A DNA stretch of 64,000 nucleotides from Mucilaginibacter celer (GTDB lineage: Bacteria > Bacteroidota > Bacteroidia > Sphingobacteriales > Sphingobacteriaceae), in assembly GCF_003576455.2 (NCBI RefSeq), contig NZ_CP032869.1, positions 5,022,001 to 5,086,000 on the forward strand, in the 5' to 3' direction. How positions within the stretch are numbered: position 1 is the stretch's first letter; every line of letters starts with the position of its first letter. Under the pieces are notes generated by a model. The model worked only from the letters and a program-made list of their open reading frames with translations. It was not told the origin of the DNA and did no database searches. This document shows, in pieces, positions 18,403-27,431 of this stretch. The position numbers were made by a program, and so were the translations under genes.

Positions 18403-18678
18403 AGATCCGGATATCTTCAACTATTGGATTTTTTCCTTAGCAACCGGTAATTGAAATATCTGGGCGTCAAGATTGACTAAACGTCTTATCCGGCGCGCCG
18501 GCGATCCACTCGATTTTCAGGCTTTCACCGGAGAACCATTTTTGCCTCGGGATGATTACCCTCACAAGGGTAGCAATGGCCGGGCTAGCGATTTAAATAC
18601 ATGTTTAACTATGGGCTGGAAACTGGCAGTTTTAGTAAAAAGGGGCCGGTGCATTATTGCACGGCCCCCGAAAAATAA

Positions 18679-20133
18679 CTACAGCTCTTGCCTGCTGCCT
18701 GCCTTGTAATACAATTCGGCAAGTGATTTTTGATAGCCGGCAACCATGCTCTCTAATTTAATGCGCATATCAATCAGCTTCGTTTCGCGGCTGTTTATCA
18801 GGAACAGTGTACTTTCGCCCAGTTCAAACTTTTGCATCTCGCCTTTGAGCAAAGTTTCCTGGTTTTTTACGCTTTGCGATTGCACTTTAACCTGAGCCTC
18901 ATAAGCGGTTAACTCGTTGTAGGCAGATAGGACATTATTTTTAATTTCCCTGCCGGATTGCTGGATATCGTATTCCAGTTGTTGTTGTTTTAGCTTAACT
19001 TCTTTTAACTTACCCCGTTCCGAACGTAGGAATAGGGGGAACACAAACTCAAGCCCCACTTTGTAATTGCTCCAGTTAAAATCATAATAATCCGGAACGT
19101 ACGAATTGAAGTTGCGCCGTGCTGACAACAGCGTGCCTGATATATTGATCTTGGGCTTCAGCATTTCACGGCGATAGCTGCGTTCTACTGCTAACAGGCT
19201 TCCCTTGGTGCGTAACTTTACCAATTCGGGGTGCTGGTTTGCAGCCTGTTGTACCAGGGTATCAAGCACAAAGCGGCCGGGCTTTTCAACGTTAGCACCA
19301 ACCAACTGGGGTATGGCGTCGTCGGGCAGTTCAAGCGGGCTGCCTTGTTCATTCCATAAATGGTTGGATAGTACAAGCCTTGCATTTTGCAGCTCTACCT
19401 TATTCTTATCCAACTGTACAATACGCTCCTGCACGGTAATGTAAGCCTCAACCGAATCTATCGAGGCTTTATCACCTAAGTGGGTCTGCGCATTCACGGC
19501 TTTAAACCGGCGTTGAGCAAGGTCAACCCCTTCCTGCGACAGAACAAGCTGGCGGTAGGCATAATACCAGGCCCAGTAATCTTTAACAATACCATACCAG
19601 GTGCTGTTCACCTGCTTTACGCGTTCGGCTTCGGCATATTCAACCATTATTTTAGCCTGCCGCAGCGTGTTCCGCCTCGAGTCGATAACAAAGCCCTGGC
19701 CTATGGGGATACTGAGACCTACTCCCGTAAGTCCGTCTAAACCGGTGCGGGTTTCAGGGTCGGTATACTTGCCCACGTTACGGTCGTAGCCAATTTTCAG
19801 GTCGGCACCGGCCAGCCATAGCGGCACTTTAAGCTCACTATCCCAGTGGTTGTAATATTCGGTTTCGCCAAACACCTTACGGCCAAAACTGGCTTTCAAA
19901 GCCGGATCAAAGTATCCAAGCGATTGTAGTACGTTGGCTTTGGCTGCCTCATTAAACAGGGCAGCCTGTTTTATGATGGGATGATACCTGAATACCATCA
20001 TCCTTAAATCTTCGAGCGAAAAAATCTTTGTGGTATCAGCACCTGGCTTGTTTTGCGCCCATGCTCCTGCAAAGTTGAGCAGAAGTGCCAGCAACAAGCC
20101 AATATGCTTTAACTTTATATGTGGTTTATGCAT
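18679..20133 (-). CDS. TolC-family outer membrane efflux protein
   Basis: A 484-residue outer membrane channel subunit. The signal peptide is HIGLLLALLLNFAGAWAQ (cleavage after WAQ), followed by the two long OEP helical repeats rich in Gln, Lys and Leu. It is the last of three minus-strand genes: membrane ABC-type protein, HlyD adaptor, TolC. It starts at 20133, 25 bases after the adaptor stop. Together they should form a channel across both membranes for type I-like secretion. The cargo is unknown. Confidence 0.9.
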   Translation of the reverse strand: MHKPHIKLKHIGLLLALLLNFAGAWAQNKPGADTTKIFSLEDLRMMVFRYHPIIKQAALFNEAAKANVLQSLGYFDPALKASFGRKVFGETEYYNHWDSELKVPLWLAGADLKIGYDRNVGKYTDPETRTGLDGLTGVGLSIPIGQGFVIDSRRNTLRQAKIMVEYAEAERVKQVNSTWYGIVKDYWAWYYAYRQLVLSQEGVDLAQRRFKAVNAQTHLGDKASIDSVEAYITVQERIVQLDKNKVELQNARLVLSNHLWNEQGSPLELPDDAIPQLVGANVEKPGRFVLDTLVQQAANQHPELVKLRTKGSLLAVERSYRREMLKPKINISGTLLSARRNFNSYVPDYYDFNWSNYKVGLEFVFPLFLRSERGKLKEVKLKQQQLEYDIQQSGREIKNNVLSAYNELTAYEAQVKVQSQSVKNQETLLKGEMQKFELGESTLFLINSRETKLIDMRIKLESMVAGYQKSLAELYYKAGSRQEL

Positions 20134-20158
20134 GTAATTACTTATTTAAGTGATCAGA

Positions 20159-21535
20159 TCAACCTTTTTTGTCCTTACCATCTGTAGTTTCCTTGCTGGG
20201 TTCTTTTTCAAGACTCGGCGGGAAGCCATTCAACTGCCGCCAGATCTCATACCATACCGGCACCGACCGTAAAATGATACGGCCGTAAACTCCTGAGCCC
20301 TGCCGTAGCTGCGTTGGCCAGGGTTCATCTTGCGATGGCACCGGCAGCGTTTGCTTTATAAGCACCCTGTATTTACCGCTGCTGCTGCTAACACGGTCGA
20401 TGGCGAAGATTTTACCAGCGAATGTACCTACGGCAACAGATGGCCAACCGGCAAACTGTATGGACGGCCAGCCTTCAAATTGTAACCTCACATCGCTGGT
20501 ATCCAAAATCAGCGGCACATCCATAGCGCTAACGTATAATTCGGCGGCTACCAAGGGCGTTTTCGGTTGCAGCGTAGCTACAGATTCGCCTTCTTTAATG
20601 TTTTCGCCAATACCGGCTTTAAGCGTTTTTACCACATAGCCGCTTTGTGGCGCACGCACAACATACAAACCCCGGCGGATATCTACGTTAGAGATATCAT
20701 TGCGCAGTTTGGCTATTTCGCCCTGTACACTGGCCCTGCCGGATATCGCCGAACTAAGGTCGGATTCTGTTTTGGCGAGAGATTCCTGGTATTTGGCCCT
20801 GATATTATCCAACTCTATACTCGAGTTTATGAGGTTTTGGCGCGAATTGTTCAGCTTGTTTTGCTGGCTGATTACCTTGGCATAATCTTCCTGTAATTTC
20901 AGCCTTCTCGATTCGATATCGGTCAGGGAGAAAAGACCGTTTTTATAACCGGCTTCGTAACGGTCTAACCGTGCCTTGCTGATATCGTAAAATTTTTGCA
21001 CCGCTGCCAGGTCGGCTTTATCAATGTCTACATAGTTCTGCGCCTGGGTCACTTTGTTCTCGGCAGCGGTTAGCTGTAGTTTCAAACCTTTATTCAGGGC
21101 AGCTATCTGCGAGTTGGTCGCCTCAATTTTAGCAAGCGCTGCTTTTTCACTTCCCTGTTTCGCAGCTAACTGCTCTTTTAAACGCTGGGGAAGTTCAGGG
21201 TCGAAATACGACTGGCTGGTTTCGGAAATCACCAGTATGGTATCCCCCTTTTTTACTTCCTGGCCTTCGCGTACGGCCCAGCGTTCAATACGGCCGCCAA
21301 TTTGGTTCTGAACCGTTTGCGGCCTGTCTTGCGGGCGCAAAGCGGTGACCGTACCCCGGCCGGGAATAGTTTGTCGCCATGGTAAAAACATAATAATGAT
21401 AATGATGATCAGTAACCCGATCAAAATTCGGCCGAACATTCGGGCGCTTTTAGCCGGCAAAACTGTGGCCGACGACTGGGTGAACATTTCTTCCCAGTTA
21501 TCTATTTGTAATAAATCAGCTGATTTCTTAGCCAT
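20159..21535 (-). CDS. HlyD-family periplasmic adaptor
   Basis: A 458-residue membrane fusion protein. A single membrane helix (RILIGLLIIIIIIMFLPW) is near residue 50, then a lipoyl/barrel-sandwich half (GRIERWAVREGQEVKKGDTIL), a long coiled-coil hairpin (about 120-290), and the second half (VRAPQSGYVVKTLKAGIGENIKEGE). The ATG at 21535 lies in an 8-base overlap with the upstream gene (ATGGCTAA), which implies coupled translation; a longer start at 21589 would lie deep in the upstream gene. It bridges the inner membrane protein and TolC. Confidence 0.92.
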   Translation of the reverse strand: MAKKSADLLQIDNWEEMFTQSSATVLPAKSARMFGRILIGLLIIIIIIMFLPWRQTIPGRGTVTALRPQDRPQTVQNQIGGRIERWAVREGQEVKKGDTILVISETSQSYFDPELPQRLKEQLAAKQGSEKAALAKIEATNSQIAALNKGLKLQLTAAENKVTQAQNYVDIDKADLAAVQKFYDISKARLDRYEAGYKNGLFSLTDIESRRLKLQEDYAKVISQQNKLNNSRQNLINSSIELDNIRAKYQESLAKTESDLSSAISGRASVQGEIAKLRNDISNVDIRRGLYVVRAPQSGYVVKTLKAGIGENIKEGESVATLQPKTPLVAAELYVSAMDVPLILDTSDVRLQFEGWPSIQFAGWPSVAVGTFAGKIFAIDRVSSSSGKYRVLIKQTLPVPSQDEPWPTQLRQGSGVYGRIILRSVPVWYEIWRQLNGFPPSLEKEPSKETTDGKDKKG

Positions 21536-22532
21536 GTTGTACCTCTCTTTCTTCCATTGCCAGATCGGTAACCACAGATAATTTTTCACTGCCGGTTACC
21601 ATATCAAATACGGTATTCATGTTGGTCATTAATTTTTCAATGGCGTAAGTTATCTGCACAACAATCACTTCGGCAGCAACAAACTGGCCGAAAGACATCT
21701 GGCGGTCAACTACAAAGTAAGATCCTAATAGTAAAAGGCCTCCCATCAGTAGTGTACGGATCATGATGGCGCTGGTAAAAAAGCGTTTCAAAACGCCAAA
21801 ATGGTCGTTACGGGCCTGCAGATAGTTAGCGGTGATCTCATCCGTTTTTGCAAGCACCTCCATGCGTTTTTTCTCGTTGTCGCGGTACGCATCAAGGTTT
21901 GATGCTACGTTTTCGAGATAGGCCACCACCTCGTATTTATATTCAGATTCTTCGATGCTGGTATTAACACCACGTTTAAAATACAGCGCGATGATGACAA
22001 TAATGGCAATGGTTACCAGCATGCCGAAACCTATAAAAAACGGGTGATAAAACGACAGTAGTATGGCGCTGAAAAATATCTGCACGGCTGCCGCTATAAT
22101 ATCCACCAATAACTTGGTAAGCCCTTTTTGAATGGTTAAAATATCAAAAAAGCGGTTTACAAGTTCCTGTGGATTTTCGCCTTCCAAAGCCTGTTTTTTA
22201 ATGAGGGGCAGGCGGTAGGCAAATTCCATTGCCATTTTGGCAAATATCCTTTGCTCCACAACTTCCACCAATGATAGCTGGGTTATTAAAAATAATCCGC
22301 CAACAAGAATTCCGATGAGTATGGCGGCTATCAATATATAGGTTGAGCTATACAACGCCCCGTTAGAAAGTAAGTTGAAAACAGCGGTTGTTCCTAAGGG
22401 CAGGGTAAGGCCAATAAGCCCTATCAAAATAGCATATATATAAATGTAGTTAATTGTTGAACGCTCGTGGTGCAGTATACGCACCAGCTTTTGCCAGGGC
22501 GTAAGCAAAATGGTTTGATGATGATTTCTCAT
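21528..22532 (-). CDS. ABC exporter membrane domain without an ATPase domain
   Basis: A 334-residue protein that matches the six-helix type I ABC exporter membrane domain (NYIYIYAILIGLIGLTLPLG, ENPQELVNRFFDILTIQKGL, EVVAYLENVASNLDAYRDN), then stops just where the nucleotide-binding domain should begin. No Walker A, signature or Walker B is present, and the stop codon is used for coupling to the HlyD gene, so the short form looks established rather than freshly broken. ATG 22532 is preferred over a GTG at 22589. An ATPase would have to come from another gene. Confidence 0.8.
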   Translation of the reverse strand: MRNHHQTILLTPWQKLVRILHHERSTINYIYIYAILIGLIGLTLPLGTTAVFNLLSNGALYSSTYILIAAILIGILVGGLFLITQLSLVEVVEQRIFAKMAMEFAYRLPLIKKQALEGENPQELVNRFFDILTIQKGLTKLLVDIIAAAVQIFFSAILLSFYHPFFIGFGMLVTIAIIVIIALYFKRGVNTSIEESEYKYEVVAYLENVASNLDAYRDNEKKRMEVLAKTDEITANYLQARNDHFGVLKRFFTSAIMIRTLLMGGLLLLGSYFVVDRQMSFGQFVAAEVIVVQITYAIEKLMTNMNTVFDMVTGSEKLSVVTDLAMEEREVQHG

Positions 22533-22787
22533 TTCAATTATTAAGGTTGATTGCCTTTTAGCGGATAATGGCTGAAAGCTATTATCCACCGGTAAACTTT
22601 AGTTCATTTTTTAAGTTGTTATTACTTAAGGTCAGCCTGCTTTTATGAGGAACTTAATCTGCCAAACATACATAATGAACGCGGTGATCCAGACATGTAC
22701 ACACCATAGGACGCAACCGATGACATGCCAGTGTTTCAAATCTGCATAAAAGGCAGGCAAAGATCGGCATGTTATACCGGCTTTGAC

Positions 22788-23129
22788 CTATAGATAAGAT
22801 AAGCAATGATCGGGTGGCGGTGTAGGAACAGCGGCGAGGTGATCAGGGGAATAAATGGGATGCAAAAATAAATTATGAAGAGCTACATCATCAAGACCGA
22901 TCACCGGCGCATGATGCGACAAATAAAGATACTCTTTATCAAAGGCATCTTTTAGCTTAAATTGCTCTTTTTCAGCCTCTTCCTTATCGTTTTTAGATTC
23001 CTTTTCTATCTGAATATCGTTCTGTTGATAGTTGTTTGAAAAAACAGGAGAGACAATGATGAACATCTTTAAAATCAAGACCGAGATAAAAGCCAGTGAC
23101 CTCAGCAGTTTAAATGTCGTTGTGTTCAT
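22788..23129 (-). CDS. Small exported protein of unknown function
   Basis: A 113-residue protein from ATG 23129 with a hydrophobic leader (LAFISVLILKMFIIVSPVFS), a charged Lys/Glu-rich middle (KESKNDKEEAEKEQFKLKDAF) and a tail with APVIGLDDVALHN and a Pro/His-rich end. No family recognised. It lies upstream of the export cluster on the same strand, separated by about 255 bases, and might be a partner or cargo of it; this is only a positional guess. Confidence 0.6.
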   Translation of the reverse strand: MNTTTFKLLRSLAFISVLILKMFIIVSPVFSNNYQQNDIQIEKESKNDKEEAEKEQFKLKDAFDKEYLYLSHHAPVIGLDDVALHNLFLHPIYSPDHLAAVPTPPPDHCLSYL

Positions 23130-23227
23130 GTTTGAATCAATCGTCTTCGAGTCCACAGTTATCAAATATTGTGCCTAATTTACTTTGAATGGCAAACTTT
23201 CAGTAAAACTTTTAAGTAAAGTCATTA

Positions 23228-23366
23228 CAATGGATCGGCTACCGCCACATATCCGGTGGCGGCAATAAATAAGTCCAGGCCTTTATGGTGAAACCGATTG
23301 TAAGTAAATTCACTGAGGCGAGTATTTAGCAGAAGCCCGGCATCTCCATACTGGCTGAGAACAATA
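23228..23366 (-). pseudogene. Fragment of a second DUF4260 gene
   Basis: The minus strand reads YGDAGLLLNTRLSEFTYN, RFHHKGLDLFIAATGY for 46 codons without a stop. This matches the middle of the intact DUF4260 gene at 25809-26198 (LLNTSVGAFTYNLFHHKGLALLIAATGF), and the DNA is also clearly similar (GCCTTTATGGTGAAAC, GTAAGTAAAT). The ends of the gene are missing. It is a divergent partial paralog. Confidence 0.7.
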
Positions 23367-23395
23367 TTAAACATATCTAAAAAGAGTTTGATCTT

Positions 23396-23743
23396 TCATT
23401 TTTTTTGTGCCTGATTAAACTTATATTTTCTGCCCCATTCCGCCATTGATAAAATAATAGGACTTAGGGTAAGCCCAAACTCCGTCAATGTATATTCCAC
23501 TTTCGGAGGTATTTCTGCATAAACCTTTCTATTGATAATCCCATCATCTTCCAACTCTCTTAATTGCGATGTTAACATTGATTGGGTAATTCCTGTCACA
23601 GAACGCTTTAATTCCCCAAACCGGGCCGGCGACGTTTGGTAAATGGCATTAATTAAAATCGCTTTCCATTTTCCGCCAATTACTTGCATCGTTGCAGTTA
23701 CCGGACAAGTCTTTTCATTAAAAACTAAATTATTTTCATTCAT
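23396..23743 (-). CDS. HxlR-family transcriptional regulator
   Basis: A 115-residue winged-helix regulator. Family marks: the N-terminal cysteine in EKTCPVTATM, GGKWKAILINAI, RFGELKRSVTGITQSMLTSQLRELEDDG and the wing RKVYAEIPPKVEYTLTEFG. The ATG at 23743 gives the normal family length; an upstream start would add 33 unmatched residues. The cysteine suggests redox or electrophile sensing as in YodB/HypR. It is divergent from the YCII/Ohr/VOC genes and likely controls them. Confidence 0.88.
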   Translation of the reverse strand: MNENNLVFNEKTCPVTATMQVIGGKWKAILINAIYQTSPARFGELKRSVTGITQSMLTSQLRELEDDGIINRKVYAEIPPKVEYTLTEFGLTLSPIILSMAEWGRKYKFNQAQKK

Positions 23744-23760
23744 AACTAACTGATTATCAA

Positions 23761-23834
23761 TATTAGTACTTTTTATATAACTATGTATAGTTTTTATTAG
23801 TACTTGTTTTAAGCAAAATAGGTATGTAAATTTG
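23761..23834 (+). promoter_or_regulatory. Promoter and candidate operator between HxlR and the YCII/Ohr genes
   Basis: TTG at 23804-23806 and TAAATTTG at 23827-23834 are 20 bases apart, matching the Bacteroidota promoter consensus for rightward transcription. TATTAGTACTT is repeated directly at 23761-23771 and 23795-23805, the second copy overlapping the -33 box; each holds the palindrome AGTACT. This fits an operator for the adjacent HxlR protein. Confidence 0.55.
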
Positions 23835-23923
23835 AAGTACAAACATAAATATAAAATAATCAGGATAAAATAAAAAATTTAATTACGGGAGCTAGTAGCG
23901 CACAATCAAAAGTTGATGGTAAA

Positions 23924-24280
23924 ATGGAAAAATTTATGTTTTTATTCAGAGGCGGAGACACTCACGTCCACGGTGCCGAAGATTCAAAAGAAGTTAAGGC
24001 ATACATCCAATCATGGATAACCTGGATGCAGGGTCTTGGTCAGAAAGGGATACTCGCAGGGGGAGAACCTCTTCAAACTACCGGTAAACAGGTAAGCGGA
24101 AAAGATAAAGTCGTGACAGATGGTCCCTTTATGGAAGCCAAAGAAATGATCGGTGGTTACCTCATCGTTAACGCAAAAGACATTAATGAGGCGGTAGAGA
24201 TTGCAAAAGGGTGCCCTATTTTTGAAGAGAACGGAAAAGTAGAAGTTCGCCCGGTTCAAATTCAAAACTTGGAAAATTAA
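23924..24280 (+). CDS. YCII/DGPF-domain protein
   Basis: A 118-residue small protein with the YCII-related (DGPF) fold: MFLFRGGD at the start, GGEPLQTTGKQV, the VTDGPFMEAKEMIGGY signature and a C-terminal EVRPVQ strand. The fold is a ferredoxin-like dimer found next to stress regulators and ECF sigma factors; the catalytic role is unproven. First gene of a three-gene stress group with ohr and a VOC protein, divergent from HxlR. A second, distinct YCII gene lies at 27432. Confidence 0.88.
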   Translation: MEKFMFLFRGGDTHVHGAEDSKEVKAYIQSWITWMQGLGQKGILAGGEPLQTTGKQVSGKDKVVTDGPFMEAKEMIGGYLIVNAKDINEAVEIAKGCPIFEENGKVEVRPVQIQNLEN

Positions 24281-24367
24281 TGCCCAACTCCAGGTTGAAA
24301 TACCCAAAACTCATTCTCCGTTAGCGCATAAATCAAAAACAAATGAACAGTTAAACAAAAATTAAAA

Positions 24368-24790
24368 ATGGAAAAAATTTATGAAGCAGAAGTGACAACC
24401 TTAGCAGGTCGTAACGGTCACGCAAAATCTTCTGACGGTTTATTGGATGTCGATATCAGATTTCCCAAAGAAATGGGAGGTGCTGGTGAGGCAACCAATC
24501 CGGAACAACTTTTCGCGGCAGCTTGGTCGGCTTGTTTTGGTACGAGTGTAACAGTTGCTGCAGGAATCGAAAAAGTTAAAATTGGAGAAGTTACCGTAAC
24601 AGCTAAAATTGGTGTTTTACATGATAACGGCAATTTTGATATTGGTGCGCATCTTCTTGTTCAAATAAACGACGTGGATAATGATACCGCGAAAAAACTG
24701 GTGGAAGCGGCAAAGTCAATTTGTTCGTATTCAAAAGCAACAAAGGGAAATATTGACACGGTTTATGAACTTGCAACAAATTCCCTTTAA
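24368..24790 (+). CDS. ohr: Organic hydroperoxide resistance protein (OsmC/Ohr)
   Basis: A 140-residue Ohr-type peroxidase that reduces organic and lipid hydroperoxides. The two reactive cysteines are C56 (WSACFGTS) and C119 (KSICSYSKA); the NPEQLFAA motif and the Arg near residue 15 are also conserved. Normal length. It fits the view that the divergent HxlR regulator answers to peroxide or electrophile stress. Confidence 0.93.
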   Translation: MEKIYEAEVTTLAGRNGHAKSSDGLLDVDIRFPKEMGGAGEATNPEQLFAAAWSACFGTSVTVAAGIEKVKIGEVTVTAKIGVLHDNGNFDIGAHLLVQINDVDNDTAKKLVEAAKSICSYSKATKGNIDTVYELATNSL

Positions 24791-24905
24791 AGACGCTACT
24801 GAATCAAATAGACAATTGGACCAGGAAAACAACTGTAAAAATTGTGTTAATTCCTTAACAACTAAAAATAATTTTATTTAATCAACGGTTATAAATTTAA
24901 TCAAC

Positions 24906-25274
24906 ATGGTAAATACGCTAAATTGGTTTGAAATCCCGGCAACAGATTTCGCAAGAGCAAAAGCATTTTATGCTACAGTGTTAGATGCTCAAATTCATGA
25001 CGACCCTGACAGGCAATATGCATATTTACCGTCTGATCCACTAAAAGGCGGATTTGGCGGAGCAATTGCCAGCGGCGAAAACTATGTCCCTGCAATGACC
25101 GGCACAACTGTTTACTTAGATGGCGGAAATGACCTTTCAGTTCCATTAGGCAGAGTAGAACGTGCCGGTGGAACAGTTATTTTACCGAAAACTGATATTG
25201 GTGAAAACAGGGGCTTTATTGCACTTTTTATCGACACAGAAGGAAACAAAGTCGGATTCCATTCAATTGGATAA
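24906..25274 (+). CDS. VOC-family (glyoxalase-like) protein
   Basis: A 122-residue single-chain vicinal oxygen chelate protein: NWFEIPATDFARAKAFYATVL, the second half GGTVILPKTDIGENRGFIALFIDTEGNKVGFHS. Small cytoplasmic protein; substrates of this group range from dicarbonyls to antibiotics and cannot be assigned. Third gene in line after ohr. Confidence 0.87.
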   Translation: MVNTLNWFEIPATDFARAKAFYATVLDAQIHDDPDRQYAYLPSDPLKGGFGGAIASGENYVPAMTGTTVYLDGGNDLSVPLGRVERAGGTVILPKTDIGENRGFIALFIDTEGNKVGFHSIG

Positions 25275-25564
25275 TCCAGATTTCTCCCTATTCCTGTAAA
25301 ACAGCTGATAGAAGTGTGATCATTAATATTTCTATCAGCTTTAAGCTATATCTGTCGGCGTTTACGCCATGATCGGGTTTTACGAACCTCCCTTCTTAAT
25401 CAATTCATTGCCTTATCGCCTTTTGCAGTTTGTTATTCCACATTTTAAATATTAACAACTAAGAATAATAAGTATACTGTATAGCTTTACCTCATTTATC
25501 TGGCTAAGAAGTGGCAGGAATAGTTACCGGGCTTAAATAGTGTATAAAATATTTCCTCATAGGA

Positions 25565-25798
25565 TTGTGCAGTCACTGGCTGCTTAATAGCGCCGGAAAT
25601 TCCGCCTATGGCGCTACGCGCTCTTATATGGCAACGGTTATTCCGCCTAATATCTCTTACCAAGGATATTTGGCCTTGCAAGTTCAAGGCACTACCGCGT
25701 ACCTGCTGTTGGAAGAAAGGGCGAAATTACGATCTGAGCAAACTGTTCTTATACACGCCGCAGCTGTTGGTGTGGCTATTGGTGGCCCCATCAAATAA
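25565..25798 (+). pseudogene. Quinone oxidoreductase (MDR family) fragment
   Basis: The frame includes LQVQGTTAYLLLEERAKL, RSEQTVLIHAAAVGVAIGG, which corresponds to the middle of zinc-type NADPH:quinone oxidoreductases (TAYxAL, GxTVLIHAAAGGVG). The segment before it (SYMATVIPPNISYQGYLA) is only loosely similar, and both ends of the enzyme are missing. A relic. The 290 bases before it (25275-25564) hold nothing I can name. Confidence 0.6.
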
Positions 25799-25808
25799 AG
25801 ACTGAATT

Positions 25809-26198
25809 TTATAGACCGCCTTTCTTGTCAGAAAGCCAGCCAAGGTGTGTATGCTTGAAATGATCTGCGTATTTTAGCCCGTAGCCCATCATCCTGTCGA
25901 ATGCAGAATGCGCAAATAACAGTATGCCTATCGCTGTCAAAATATGGTTTTCGGCGAAAAATCCGGTGGCGGCGATCAATAAGGCCAGGCCTTTATGGTG
26001 AAACAGGTTGTAAGTAAATGCACCGACACTGGTATTCAGCAGATAACCCAGCATCCCGATATCGGGGCTGAAGAACAGCAATAACCATATCCAGAAAGAG
26101 AGGCCCAGGTTGTAGTATATTAATCCATAGATACCTAACACCGTCATCGCTGCTTCTTCCAATAGGAGCGTAATTTTCATGTGATCTTTCATAACCAT
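25809..26198 (-). CDS. DUF4260 membrane protein
   Basis: A 129-residue protein with three to four hydrophobic segments and the DUF4260 signatures FFSPDIGMLGYLLNTSVGAFTYN, FHHKGLALLIAATGF and AHSAFDRMMGYGLKYADHFKHTHLG. The function of the family is not known. It starts at an ATG at 26198, with further ATGs at codons 3 and 7. It is next to a Crp-type regulator on the same strand. A relic of a second copy lies at 23228. Confidence 0.87.
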   Translation of the reverse strand: MVMKDHMKITLLLEEAAMTVLGIYGLIYYNLGLSFWIWLLLFFSPDIGMLGYLLNTSVGAFTYNLFHHKGLALLIAATGFFAENHILTAIGILLFAHSAFDRMMGYGLKYADHFKHTHLGWLSDKKGGL

Positions 26199-26262
26199 CT
26201 GTTTTATATTTTTTGATGGTTCAAAGTTGGGGGTAAAAACAAGGCTTTACGCTTGACAAAAA

Positions 26263-26832
26263 TCAAGAAAGTGTTTTTCGGCGGATGCGGCTGAACGTTT
26301 CCGGGGTCATGCCAATCATGGAGGCCAGGTACTGCAGTGGCACCAGGTTAAATAGTTCGCGCTGCTGTTCGAACAACAACTGGTACCGCTCTTCGGCCGA
26401 TAAGGAGATTTGATTAAATATGCGGTTTTCCAGGGTGATAAAACATTTACCGATAAACAGTTTTTCAAGCTCATGCCATTTAGGGATCAATTTTCCGATG
26501 GCCGTGTATTGCTGATGATCTATCGTAAAGAGCCGGCAGTCCGTAAGTGCCTGAATATTCCATCTGGCTTCTTCCCTAAAAAGGAACCCTGACAAATCAG
26601 TCAAAAAATATCCTTTCGTACCGATCCACTGGGTCACTTCCCGGTCCGGAAGGTTGGCATAAACACGGAATAGGCCGTCCTGTATAAAACTTAGTTTATT
26701 GCAATATTTCCCGGTCTTCTGGTAGAATTCGCCTTTAGCATAACGCTCTTCTTTAAATAATCCGGCAAGCTGTTTACAATCAGCCACATCGATGCAGAAG
26801 TAATGATGCAGGTAATTTTCTAATTCGCTCAT
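26263..26832 (-). CDS. Crp/Fnr-family transcriptional regulator (first)
   Basis: A 189-residue regulator: cyclic nucleotide-binding-like beta barrel at residues 20-115 (GKYCNKLSFIQDGLFRVYA) and a short C-terminal HTH (LVPLQYLASMIGMTPETFSRIRRK). It lacks the cysteines of Fnr and the full cAMP-binding Arg-Thr set. Such short Crp-like proteins are abundant in Bacteroidota and usually control one or a few nearby genes, here perhaps the DUF4260 gene downstream. Confidence 0.88.
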   Translation of the reverse strand: MSELENYLHHYFCIDVADCKQLAGLFKEERYAKGEFYQKTGKYCNKLSFIQDGLFRVYANLPDREVTQWIGTKGYFLTDLSGFLFREEARWNIQALTDCRLFTIDHQQYTAIGKLIPKWHELEKLFIGKCFITLENRIFNQISLSAEERYQLLFEQQRELFNLVPLQYLASMIGMTPETFSRIRRKTLS

Positions 26833-27040
26833 TTAGCTTAAAGCTATGACATTTTTACCAATACCTATGCATAAGGTTATGATCAGCAAAGATCCAAGCT
26901 TAATATTTATACCCGTTTACCAGTAGCTATATTCCGAACATTCCTAAATGATTTTGGAAATTAACCTGGTTATTGAGATGAAATCCATCATAAAGGTGCC
27001 GCCTGGATCGCGGCACCTTTATCGGAGTTATCATCATAGC

Positions 27041-27421
27041 TCAGTTCTCCGAAGGCTTTACCCATCTATCCTTTGCAAATGCCAGCGCATACATCAACGC
27101 TCCGCCGATCATATTGGTGATGCGGAATACATTGAGCAATTCCATCGGGTCAGCGGCTTTAGGCAGATGTATAAGCACGATCACCAGTAAAAGGTAAACT
27201 GCCAGGAGCATAGCGGCCAGTTGATCATATTTACCGACAGCGCAGCTGATGATGAACAGCAACAGACAGATCCCGGTAAAGTAATTGATGAAATACGGGA
27301 AAGGAAAGTAAGTAGGCACATACTTGTCTACGCCTACTTTTGCCAGGAAAAGATGTAAAAACACGTAGAATGAAAAGGAAAATACGAACAGCCATTTTCC
27401 TGATTTTAAGATCCTATCCAT
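27041..27421 (-). CDS. Four-helix membrane protein, DoxX-like size
   Basis: A 126-residue protein with four hydrophobic segments (WLFVFSFSFYVFLHLFL, FINYFTGICLLLFIIS, LAAMLLAVYLLLVIVLI, IGGALMYALAFA). The topology and length resemble DoxX-like proteins of Bacteroidota, but no clear motif fixes this. It lies directly after the second YCII gene (10-base gap) on the same strand, so the two are probably cotranscribed under the Crp gene at 27860. Confidence 0.7.
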   Translation of the reverse strand: MDRILKSGKWLFVFSFSFYVFLHLFLAKVGVDKYVPTYFPFPYFINYFTGICLLLFIISCAVGKYDQLAAMLLAVYLLLVIVLIHLPKAADPMELLNVFRITNMIGGALMYALAFAKDRWVKPSEN

Positions 27422-27431
27422 ATGCCTGGAT

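Noticed and set aside
18473..18709. Frame with NTCLTMGWKLAVLVK, similar to FAD monooxygenase NTGxxDAxNLGWKLA
   Set aside because: Only about ten residues resemble the motif and the preceding part does not, so chance likeness is not excluded.
22632..22787. Small minus-strand frame with HWHVIGCVLWCVHVWITAFI, a possible membrane peptide
   Set aside because: It has no clear start, is under 55 codons and has no recognised family; it could be the tail of a lost gene but cannot be supported.
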